A stretch of DNA of 64,000 bases from Sternotherus odoratus (Eukaryota; Chordata; Testudines; Kinosternidae), in NCBI GenBank assembly GCA_032164245.1, contig JAVMKO010000043.1, positions 434,001 through 498,000 on the forward strand. Direction: 5' to 3'. The position numbers and the translations under genes were made by a program. A model generated the notes under the pieces. It did not search any database. It saw only the letters and a list, made by a program, of their open reading frames with translations, and was not told the origin of the DNA. This document shows positions 17,831 through 27,588 of the stretch, one piece after another (the stretch's first letter is position 1; every line of letters starts with the position of its first letter).

Positions 17831-18273
17831 TCGAGGACCCAGGGAAATACATTGTGTGTTCTTCAGTAGAAATTCAGGAGGGTGGGAGAGTTTCAGGTTG
17901 TTGAGGGGAAATCAAGGCAGAGGGGGGGGGGGGGTCCAGTTCTGCTTGGGGGAGCTACCTGCCCCCAACCCTGCTTCTGCCCCCCTCCCCCCCACTGTGT
18001 CTCAGAGCAGAGGGCACATCCCCCAGAGATCCCCAGCTCCCCCCAGCTTTGCCAATCTTCCTCTCCCCCCCGTCACATGCAGCAGGCCTGGAAAACCGGC
18101 TCTCTGTCGTCCCCCCCACCCCCAGCCTTTCTCTGGCAGGGGCAACCCATCGCCCCTGCTGGTGGGTGGAATTCCGGCAGCTCGCCGGCTCCCTGCCTGG
18201 GGAGAGGATAGCAGGAGAACCAGCCCCCCCGCCCCCCACTGAGGTCAGTCCATCCCGGCTGCATCTCTCCAGG

Positions 18274-18279
18274 TTTATT
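18274..18279 (-). terminator. Poly(A) signal, PQBP1
   Basis: TTTATT on the plus strand, AATAAA on the coding strand, only about 22 bases past the PQBP1 stop. Confidence 0.7.
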
Positions 18280-18300
18280 ACGGGGGGGGGGGGGGGGGGG

Positions 18301-19921
18301 TCAGTCCTGCTGCTTGGCGCGGGAGGCCTCAGCGTTGGCGCGCAGCACGGCGCCGGGGCTGGGGTAACGGGCCGCTGCTGGAAGAGGGGCCCGGCCGCGG
18401 TCGTGTCGGCCCCCGTCTTCGCCTCGTTGCGCTTCGGCAGCCCGGTCGACCATGTGCCCCTGCGGGGGGAGGGGGGTCAGTGCAACAAGGTCCAGATAGG
18501 CCCCGCCCACTTAGACTCTGCCCCATTTCCCCCTCTAAGCTCCTCCCCCCACCACCATTAAGTAGGCCCCTTCCCCAAACTTCTCCCCCTTGGCAACCCC
18601 CTCCCCTGCCCCTCCCTCTCCAACACCTACCCCCAAGTCACACTGTGGGATGACAGCCCCCCCCTGCTCCAAATGCCCCCTGGCGGGGTGGGTGGGTAGG
18701 TGGGTGTCAGGATCTCACCGTGGGGCATCCGAGTAGGCGCTGGGGTCCATGGGATCTAGCTCCTCGTCCTTGCGGCTGCCTGGGGAGGGGGGGAACCTAC
18801 TGAGTTGAGTGCGCCCGCAAAGCCCCCCCTGTCCACCTACACCCCCATCCCCCCCAGCACTAATTCACCCCCTTCCCCTCCCCACTCTTCCCTCTTTGCC
18901 CCCCATGTCTCTGCTCCCCACAGCCTCCATGACACCCCATCCTTCATCCTCCATCCCCCCCAGCCCCCCACGCTGGCAGGGATCCAGCTGCACCCCCCCC
19001 CCCCAAACACACACGCACTTTTCTTGGTCTTGGGATACGGCGCCAGCTCCTCCCGGCGATGGTAACGCCGCTCCTTCACCTCCTCGCGCTCCGGCTTCTC
19101 CTCAGCCTCTGCGGGGGAGACACGCACACAGTTCCTGACAGAACCCCGGCATCCGGGCCCCTCCCCCCCCCCCCCCCGCCTCAGTCTAAGCCACGAGACC
19201 CCAGAGCTGGGGCAGAAGCCCAGGAGTCCTGAATCCAGTCCCCTCCTCCTCCCTGCCCCTCCAACCCCATTCCCTCCCGTTACCGAGGCTGGTTTTCAAC
19301 TTCTTAGCTGCTTTGGTGATGATGGAGCTGGGGGTCGTTAGGGGAGAGCCAGGAAAACCAGGTCGTTCTCCATGTTCCAGTAATAGGGAAGGCCGCTGGA
19401 AGAGAGTCGATTCACCTGCCGTTATAGCACAGTGAGATGCCAGCCAGCTCTGGGGCGGGGCAGCTGGGGAACAGCCGCACATAACGCCACCCAGGGACGC
19501 TCTGTCTTACCAGATGGGGTCGAATACTTTATACCAGTGGGGGGCAAGTTCTCGATTCTGGTGGCTTCGTAGTCCACGTAGTCGTCATCGTAATCCTCCG
19601 CGATGACCTCCTCCTCCGGCTCTAGGGACAGCGTGGGTCAGAGAACCCCCTGCGCAGATCCCTGCCCCACGGCGGTTCCCTGTCCCGCCCCCCAGCCCCA
19701 CGGAGCCCCTCAGTGCCTGGTTCCTGCCCTTCCCCCAGCACCCCTTAGGACTCGATTCCGTTCCCCTCTGCCCCCCAGCACCCCCTACCTGGCCGGTCCC
19801 CCGCCCCGCCCGCTGGGGACAGCGCCCCCCCGCCCCCGCCCGTCTCGCACCCACCTGGCTCCACGTGCTTGAGGAGGCCCCTCTTGGCCAGGCGGGACTG
19901 AAGCGCCACCGGCAGCGGCAT
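18301..19921 (-). CDS. PQBP1: Polyglutamine-binding protein 1
   Basis: A nuclear WW-domain protein that links splicing (U5-15kD/DIM1) and transcription. Coding exons on the minus strand: 19921-19855, 19621-19511, 19395-19284, 19108-19019, 18779-18719 and 18459-18301. The N-terminus [15 protein letters not shown], the acidic [17 protein letters not shown], a WW domain with WYKVFDP and [22 protein letters not shown], the DIM1-binding [16 protein letters not shown] and the C-terminus [12 protein letters not shown] all match the family. The arginine/aspartate-rich polar repeat domain of mammals is missing between the WW domain and [10 protein letters not shown], so the protein is about 200 residues against 265 in human. 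Frame breaks: one C missing near 19531, two extra bases in 19395-19284, and two extra bases in the last exon near CGGCCCGTTACC. The gene is head-to-head with TIMM17B, as in mammals. Confidence 0.93.
19425..19500 (-). repeat. Dispersed GC-box/TGGCTGCATCTC motif, minus strand
   Basis: Reverse-complement copy of the motif found in at least ten other places (GATGCCAGCCAGCTCTGGGG then GGGGAACAGCCGCACATAAC). It lies in a PQBP1 intron. Confidence 0.6.
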
Positions 19922-20009
19922 CTGGAGCGGCCCGACCTGGGGGGGAGAAGGGTCAGTTGGGGGGATCCGGGGCCCCGGTGGTCCCCGCGTCTCACACCGC
20001 CCGGGGGAC

Positions 20010-20515
20010 CCGCCCCCCCAGGCTCCCCCCATCTCGACCCCCCCCCGGTACCCCCCCCGCGGGCTCCCCCCATCTCGACCCCCCCCCGGGTACCCCCCCC
20101 GCGGGCTCCCCCCATCTCGACCCCCCCCGGTACCCCCCCCGCGGGCTCCCCCCATCTCGACCCCCCCCCGGTACCCCCCCCGCGGGCCTCCCCCCCATCT
20201 CGACCCCCCCCGGTACCCCCCCCGCGGGCTCCCCCCATCTCGACCCCCCCCGGGTACCCCCCCCGCGGGCTCCCCCCATCTCGACCCCCCCCCCGGTACC
20301 CCCCCCGCGGGCTCCCCCCATCTCGACCCCCCCCGGTACCCCCCCCCGCGGGCTCCCCCCATCTCGACCCCCCCCCGGCTCCCCCCCGCGGGCTCCCCCC
20401 ATCTCGACCCCCCCCGGCTCCCCCCATCTCGACCCCCCCGCTCCCCCCCGCGGGCTCCCCCCATCTCGACCCCCCCCGGCTCCCCCCCGCGGGCTCCCCC
20501 CATCTCGACCCCCGG
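20010..20515 (-). repeat. Minisatellite upstream of the PQBP1 start exon
   Basis: About 13 copies of a roughly 40-bp unit with GGGCTCCCCCCATCTCGACC and GGTACCCCCCCCGC. It lies between the PQBP1 start codon and the shared promoter, so probably in its first intron. Confidence 0.92.
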
Positions 20516-20579
20516 TTCCCCGCCCCGCCCCCCACCGTCTCTCTCCGGTCCCTCCGCTCTCCAGGCTGCACCGAGACCC

Positions 20580-21093
20580 CGCCCAGCCACGCACGTGACG
20601 CACTCGGGCCAATCAGCGCCGTCCCCTTCACTCATCTGGTCCAGCAGCCAACTTGCTCCCGCCCCCCCATGCCCATGTGACGGGATCGGACCAATGGGAG
20701 CCCCGTCTAGCCTATTCCGGCTGACCAATCGGAGGAACAAAGTTGAGGCTCCCGGCACCAAAAACAACCAACCAGAGAGAGGCTCTCCTAATCACGTGAT
20801 ACCCAAGCCCGGTGAGAGGGCACATCACGTGCTTGCAGAAGAGCCAATAGGGAGACGGAATCCTCTCGTCACGTGCTCCCAGAGCTGGAAAAAGCTCTGT
20901 CACGTGACTCCACAAGACAATCAGAGCGGAGATACCACCCGGCGCCTTTATGTGACGTATGCAGGGGGGAACAAACACACGTGATCACAGCTGCCCAATA
21001 GAATGCCGCGGGGTCGCTCACCCGTTCCGCGAGCGACAGGACGAGGGGGCGGAGCGGTTCACTCACGTGACCGCGCGGTCGCCGTTTGGAGCC
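20580..21093. promoter_or_regulatory. Bidirectional PQBP1/TIMM17B promoter with seven CACGTG boxes
   Basis: Perfect CACGTG palindromes start at 20592, 20793, 20826, 20870, 20901, 20978 and 21064. Several sit in GTCACGTGAC-like context, which suits USF/MITF-TFE factors. CCAAT boxes start at 20609, 20691, 20725 and 20844, and a TGACGT half-CRE is at 20952. The block lies between two divergent genes and ends at the TIMM17B ATG. Confidence 0.8.
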
Positions 21094-23213
21094 ATGGAGG
21101 AATATGCCCGGGAGCCCTGGTGAGCGGCCGGGCGCGCCTCCCCCCGCGCGGGGGCTTGGTACCGCCCGGCGGGCGAGTCCATTGGGAGGGGAAATTGGTC
21201 TCTTCCCGCCCCCCCCATAGCAGGGCCCGTGGGCCGCTCCATCGGGGGGGGGTCACCGTTGTTGGTCGTTTTGGGGTAGCTCCCAGCGTCTTAGGTGGGC
21301 GAGTCCACTGGAGGAGCAGTGGAGGGGGAGCGACCCCTCTCAACTCCCCCTCCAAGTGGCGCCCCCTTTCTAAAGGGATTTGCCCAGCCCTTCCCCCCTC
21401 CTCTCTGTAATGGACCCGCCCGTTACCATTCCAGTCCTTCGCCCCTCTCCCCGTCTGGACTGCTCCACTGGCGGGTGCGGGGGGGACTGTCTCGAGAACC
21501 TTTACACCCCTGTTCTTGGTCACTTGGTATGTCCCTGCCCTGTGGGGTCTATGGGTGGGTGAGTTCATTGGCGCAGAAAGGGGGGGGGGGAGAAGAAATG
21601 GACGTGTGGCCCCCCCCACACCTCTCATTGGCTCCATGGGTTGGGAGATGCCAAGTCACCAAAGCAGGGAGAGTTGGGCAATACCAAGAGAGAATGGACG
21701 GTGTGTTTGTACCACGTGGTATGGGGGATTATTATTGTAGGGTCCATTGCTGTCCATGAGAGATGGTTATTGTAGGGTCTCTTCGCGCTGATGGCGTGGT
21801 GGGGCGAGGTTGGCGCTGCTGGGTGGGGTTGTTATTGTAGGGTTGGCCGAGGAGGGGGTGTTATTGTAGGGTCTCTTCTGGGGCTTGCTACTGGTCCGTG
21901 GGTGGGGTCGTTTTTGACCTCGGGCTCGGTTGTGTGCGGGGGGCGGGGGCTACCCTGGGGTCGCTCTCGAGGGGTCGGCAGGGATCTGTTATGGTTTGTT
22001 TGTTGTCGGGTCTCCACTTCCCTTCTCCTCCGGCAGCCCCTGGCGCATTGTGGACGACTGCGGTGGTGCCTTCACCATGGGGATGATCGGTGGGGGGATC
22101 TTCCAGGCCGTCAAGGGCTTCCGGAATGCCCCGGTGGTGAGTCCCGCCCCTGACACCCCTCGGTCAGCGGCCCAGACCCCAGATCCTGTTGCTCTGATTC
22201 CATCTTGCTGATGGCGCTGGGCCGAGCCAGGCGCTTGGGGTGGCTCCCTGCTGACCCAGATCACTGCAGGAGGGAAGGGGAGAAGAAGGGTCCGGTGGGG
22301 GCCATGCGGCCCCTCGCCCCAAGTCCTCCTCTGCTACTCTCCCTCCTAGGGCGTCCGACACCGGTTCAAAGGGAGCGTCAGCGCCGTCCGCATCCGAGCG
22401 CCGCAGATCGGAGGTGAGGGGATGTGTAGCGGGAGGCGGGAGACGTGGGGAGCACGGGCCGGGGGGATCCCAGAAGCTGGAGAGGGGGCCGAGGTGGCTC
22501 ATCGCCGCTCCCTCTTTTCCCCAGGTAGTTTTGCTGTCTGGGGGGGCCTTTTCTCCACGATCGACTGCGGCCTGGTGAAGATGAGGGGGAAGGAAGATCC
22601 CTGGAACTCCATCACCAGTGGAGCCCTCACGGGGGCTGTGCTCGCCTCCCGCAGTGAGTGTCCTGCTGGCCCCAGCCGAGTGCCAGGAGTGAGTGGCCCC
22701 TGCCCAGCCCCCCCACAGCACCTCTCTCTCTTCTTCTCCCCAGGTGGCCCATTAGCCATGGTCGGCTCAGCTATGATGGGGGGGATTTTACTGGCCTTGA
22801 TAGAAGGAGTCGGGATCTTACTCACCAGATACACTGCACAGCAGTTCCAGAATGGTAAGCTTGCGCCTGGGGCTGGGCTAGCAGGCGGCTGCGGGTCGGG
22901 AGTGAGGGGCACCAGGAGAGCTGCGGGGGAGGGGCGGGGCTAGCGGGGGGCTGCGGGTCGGGAGTGAGCCGCGCTGCGGGGGCTGCGGATCACGATGGAA
23001 GGACGCCCGCATTTCAGCGCTGGTCCGGCTGTCCTTGTGCGGCTGTTCCCTAGCTACCCTGCCCAGAGGTGGCTGCATCTCTGCCTTACTTCTCACTAAT
23101 CGTTTTCTTCCCCCCCCCTCCCAGCTAATCCTTTCGGCGAAGACCCCAGTCAGCTGCCCCTGAAGGACAGCCCAGCACCTCCAGGATACCCAGGCTATGG
23201 ACAATATCAGTGA
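21094..23213 (+). CDS. TIMM17B: Mitochondrial import inner membrane translocase TIM17B
   Basis: TIM17 is a core subunit of the TIM23 complex, which moves presequence proteins across and into the inner mitochondrial membrane. Six exons: 21094-21119, 22037-22136, 22350-22413, 22525-22653, 22744-22854 and 23125-23213. All sites are GT-AG and the total is 519 bases, giving 172 residues, the same length as human TIMM17B. The frame is fully intact. Visible family features are the start [19 protein letters not shown], the Gly-rich first helix, [55 protein letters not shown] and a variable polar C-terminus ending GYGQYQ. The four Tim17/22/23-type helices are preserved. It is divergent from PQBP1 and its promoter holds the CACGTG cluster. 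I saw no AATAAA or ATTAAA in the 900 bases after the stop. Confidence 0.97.
23031..23095 (+). repeat. Dispersed GTGCGGCTGTTCCC motif copy
   Basis: Copy in the last TIMM17B intron ending 30 bases before the exon 6 acceptor (GTGCGGCTGTTCCCTAGC then AGAGGTGGCTGCATCTCTGC). Confidence 0.6.
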
Positions 23214-25690
23214 AGCGGCTTTGTACTTGGGGGGGGGGGGGGTTGTCCTCTTTATTTGGGGGGGGGGGCAGCTGCAGCTAATGTGCCCCTCCCCCTTGCC
23301 GGCGCTCAGGATGTGATTCCAGCCACTTTCCCTCCTGTTCTTGGATTCTTCTCCAGGAAGCAACGCTGAACGAGCCTGTGGAGGGGTTTGCTGGGAGCCC
23401 CCCCTAAATTTGCAAATGGGGGTGGGGGGCTGGGGACTATGGGGCAGGGGATTGTTCTGTATTTCCTGCTGCTTTGGGGGGCGGGCTGTGGGGATATTGG
23501 ACTACAGTATAAAGTGCGGGGTTGGCATCTGCTCTCTGTGGGGAGCCTCCTTTTCGGAGCTCAACCCCTGTTTGGGTGCCTCCATTTCCAGCTTAACGAT
23601 GGAGTTCAATACATGCCCGAAGGGCTGGAGGTGGCTCTATCACCTCTTCTAGCTGGTGGTAGAGGTGTTGGGGGGGGGGGGGGGAGTGCTCCTGGCTTTG
23701 CACTGGGGGTACCTTTCTGGAGCACCCCAGACCTTGTAGTGACACGGTGCCTCTTTGTTAGGGGCTTTCCTGCACCCCTGCTCTTGAGATGGGGGGCTGG
23801 GGAGAGCCTCTCTTGGAATGAAGCCAGGTGGGGCCTCTTGAAATCAGTATGACACAAGAGTTCACCCGTGGGGTCTGCTTCCTATCAGGCCTGGCTGTGA
23901 CCTCCCCACCCCCACCCAAAGGGGTGCAATGCCCATTTTCATAACCAGGGAGTCCTGTCGCCCTGGTCCAGCTGTGAACCCCGCCTTGGTGTGTATCCCC
24001 GGCCTGTCCCAAGGAAGGGGGCCTTCCCCTGCTCTCAGCCCCCTGAGAGGCCCAGTTCTGAGCCCCCTTTCGCCTCTTGGACAGTGTTTGTATTTAAAGA
24101 TGGTTTTAACGGTGTCTGAGTCTTTCTCCAGGTGCAAAATAGAGAAAGTGATTTGCCGATGTGTCAGTGTTTAATGATCTGCCTGCAGGGGGTGGCGCTC
24201 GGATGCAGAGAGAGGAGTGGGCTCTGGGCAGGGGAGGTTGGGAGCCAGGACTCCTGGATCTGGATGGGGAATGGGGTCTAGTGAGGGTGTGGGGTGTTGA
24301 ATGAAGAGAGAATCCCCATCTGTGGGAGCAGTAGAGGGCATCTGAACCAGATGGCTGATCATTCCATCCGACACCGAGATTGGACCTCAACTCCTCCAGC
24401 AGGGGACAGCATGGCCCGAGCGAGAGTGACCCACCGCCCGCGCTCTGACCTATGTGGGCAGCATGGCCAGAGAGAGACCCACCCCCTGCACTCTCAGACG
24501 GATACAGACCATCCCTGCTTTTAAGTGTTTGCACTCTGATCAGATACAACATCCCCTTGCAGTGAGAGGGAAACTGAGGCAGAGGAAGAGGTCTCTGCTG
24601 CAGAGCTCAGAGCTGACCCTGGCAGCCTGACGCGTGGTCCCAGGGGTTAACCTGTGCTCCTTTCGTGTACTATCAGCGCCCACCTACGCTTCCTTTCGCC
24701 CCCCCCCCCCCTCAAATTCATCTCCACACACCTGGGCTTAAAGAGCCTGAACCTCATTTCTCCAGGTGTCTCCTGCTGCAAAATCCCCCGACCAGTCCTA
24801 AGAAGCTGTGGGTAGTAGCACTGGAGGGTCACAGATAGACACCCCCAGCAGCTGCAGCACCTCTGTCCCCACCCTTCTCAAAGGTGGGCTCAGGACCCCC
24901 TGCTCTAACCACCAGACTCTGCTCCCTTCTCACATCTAGGGAATGAACCCAGGAGTCCGGGCTCCTAGCCCCCCCCCCCCCTGCTCCTCCCCAGCTGTAA
25001 CCTACCAGACTCTGCTCCCCTCCCACAGCTGGAGAAAGAACCTGGGAGTCCTGGCTCCCAGGCACCCCCTCTCCCCCCCCCCCCCCCCCGCTCGCTCTAA
25101 CCACCAGCCCCCTACTCCCCTCCCAGAGCCACGACAGGCATGGATGCTTTGTAGCTGAAGAGCTCCCTCCGCTGCCAGCCCCGGGTGTGTGTGTGTGGGG
25201 GGACTAGGACCCTCTGAGGGGCTGATCTCCAAGACGGACACGTGACTGGGGAGGGGGGGTACACAGTCCCTGGCTGGGGGGCAGTGGGGGAGGCTGGGAC
25301 CCTTTGGGGTCCATGAGTTGGGGGCAGGGTGGGGGAGGGGTCTTGCTGCTGGGGGGGGGGGAGCCCACCTGTGGGCACCAAATGGGGAAGTGGATTTAGG
25401 CATTTTAAAGCGGGGGGGGGGGGGGGGGTTTTGCCAGCCAGGACTCCTGGGTTCAGCGCATGGGGGCATCTCCCTTGGGCCCCAGGGGGCTGGGAGCCCC
25501 CGTGGGGGTGGGTCTGGCCCTGCCCCTTGCTAGGGGGCTTCTGGGGGCAGAACCAGGCACGAGATAGACTGGGGGGGGTCAGATAATCCAACCCCCCCCT
25601 CCCCGAGCTGGGGAGAGAACCCAGGCGTCCGGGCTCCCAGCCCCTTGTCATGTGACCGGGCCCATGCCGGCTTCAAGCAGTTCCGGGTGC
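23214..25690. other. TIMM17B 3' region and intergenic space
   Basis: It holds the TIMM17B 3' untranslated region of unknown length, one SINE head near 24230, mostly unique sequence at 24.3-24.88 kb, minus-strand SINE heads at 24890-25130, and G-rich low complexity at 25.2-25.6 kb. I see no further gene. Confidence 0.45.
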
Positions 25691-25703
25691 GTTGCTAGGC
25701 AAC
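25691..25703. promoter_or_regulatory. RFX-type X-box upstream of CDK20
   Basis: GTTGCTAGGCAAC is a perfect inverted repeat of GTTGC around one base. It matches the X-box bound by RFX factors, which control ciliary genes. It lies 800 bases before the CDK20 start codon, next to a CATGTGAC E-box. Confidence 0.6.
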
Positions 25704-25749
25704 TTGTCCCCGGGCTGCCAGGGAACGGGGCTGCGTGGGGAGAGCGCGG

Positions 25750-26385
25750 CGCGGTGCATTCTGGGACGGGGCGCCCTCCCTCTCCGGGGTGTCCGAGGAA
25801 CTGGGGGTAGCCTGGCGGGGAGCAATGCATTGTGGGATGGGGCGGCCTAGAAGGGTGGGGGGGTCCCTTGTGGGGGCAGGGAAGCAGTGCATTCTGGGAC
25901 AGGGCACCCAGAAATGGGGGGCATAACTTGAGAGGGAGCAGTGCATTCTGGGAAGGGAAAGGGACACCCCCCCACAGCACCCCACAATGCATTGTGGGTG
26001 CGTTAGGAATGTGGGGGGTAACTTGAGAGGGAGCAGTGCATTATGGGACAGTGCACCCCCCAGTATCCCACAATGCGTTGCCGGTCCCCCGAAATTGGGA
26101 GGGTTGCCTGGAGCAGTGCATTGTGGGAAGGGAAACGGAGGGTCCCCTCGGAAAGGGGATGAGGAACCGGTGTGTTATGAGATAGGACCCCCCATGCCCC
26201 ACGATACACAGTGGGTGCCCTAGGAATGGGGGTATGGCCTGGCAGAGGCAGCAGTGCATTGTGGGATAGGGCTCCCCCAATAATCCACAATGCACTGCGG
26301 GGGCGGGTTCCCTCAGTGTATGGGGTGAGGAGCAGGGCATTATGGGACAGGCCCGGTGAGGAGCAGGGCATTATGGGACAGGCCC
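25750..26385 (+). promoter_or_regulatory. Array of about 12 ZNF143/STAF-like sites
   Basis: The core TGCATT(C/G/A)TGGGA occurs at about 25755, 25826, 25888, 25942, 25988, 26037, 26117 and 26255, with GCATTATGGGA at 26336 and 26367 and inverted copies near 26066 and 26283. Flanks are loosely repeated, so the array probably grew by tandem duplication. The core resembles the ZNF143 site found in many vertebrate promoters. Confidence 0.6.
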
Positions 26386-26502
26386 CCACCACCTGCCCCT
26401 GGTATCGCACCATGTCGAGTGCTGCTTTCGGGGGCGGGGGGCCACTAATAGGATGTGAATTACTCTCCCCCACAGTTCCCAGTGCAAACCAGTTCATCCA
26501 GC

Positions 26503-27534
26503 ATGGATCAGTACAGCATCCTGGGCAGGATCGGGGAAGGAGCCCACGGCATCGTCTTCAAAGCCAAGAATATAGAGGTGAGAATGTCCCCCCTCAATCT
26601 GATGCCCACAGCCAGGGCTGGGGGCCAGGACACCTGGGTTCTCTCCCTGGTCCTGGCAGAGGAGGGGGGGCTGGTGGGTTAGAGCAGGCGGGGGCTGGGA
26701 GCCAGGCTGCCTCAGTTCTCTCCCTGGCTCTGGGAGGAGAGTGGGGGCTGGTGGATCAGAGTTGGAGCTGGGAGCCAGGACTCCTGGGTTCCTGCCCCAG
26801 CTCTGGGAGGGGAGTGAGGTCTAGTGGTTGGAGGCAAGAGCCAGGATTCCTGGGTTCTCGTTTCACTGCATCCCTGCTCCACAGACTGGGGAGACCGTGG
26901 CACTGAAGAAGGTTGCTCTGCGGAGACTGGAGGACGGGATCCCAAACCAGGCGCTGCGGGAGATCAAAGCGCTACAGGAGATTGAGGAGAATCAACATGT
27001 GAATGGGGGCTGGGAGCCAGGACTCCTGGGTTCTCTCCCTGACTCTTGGAGGGGAGTGGGGTTGGGGTCCGGGTGAGGTGACTTATTGGGGTCCCTTGCA
27101 GCCCTAAAGCCCTGGGGTTCTGTGATGGTTAAGCCACGGTGTTAGGGGTCAGAAATAGAGACCCCAGGGTCTATTTCTCTGCTTCCCCTTCCACTGTCCG
27201 GCCTGCAGCTACCCTATCCTCCTGCCTCTGGGTTGCTGCTTTCTTTCTTCTTCCCCTCTTTCTTTTATCCTTTCTCTGTATTCTTTCTTTCTTTTTTCTC
27301 TGTTTTTCTCTCTTTTCGTTCATTCGCTTTACGAGTTGGGCAGAACAAAATCAACAGAGTGAAACTGCCAAAAAATGCTGTTCGAAAATTCCACCAACCC
27401 CCCCTCCCAACACTGGGAGGAACCATCGAAAGGTTTTGTTGTGACCCAAATGAAATTTTGTCAGTTTTTTTTCCTGTTTGTTTCAGTGAAAAATACTGGA
27501 AAAATTCAGTTAGAAACTAACCAAGTTATTACCC

Positions 27535-27588
<54 letters not shown>

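Larger units (their letters stand above)
16171..18270. other. SLC35A2-PQBP1 intergenic region
   Basis: The two genes converge here. It contains a 54-bp SINE-head array at 16590-16950 (seven copies with GGACGCCTGGGTTCTCTCC), dispersed SINE heads at 17190-17830, and a partial copy of the AGAGGTGGCTGC dispersed motif near 17150. I see no gene. Confidence 0.5.

Noticed and set aside
24106..24552. Small minus-strand frame between TIMM17B and CDK20
   Set aside because: It includes an antisense SINE head, has no splice support and resembles no family.
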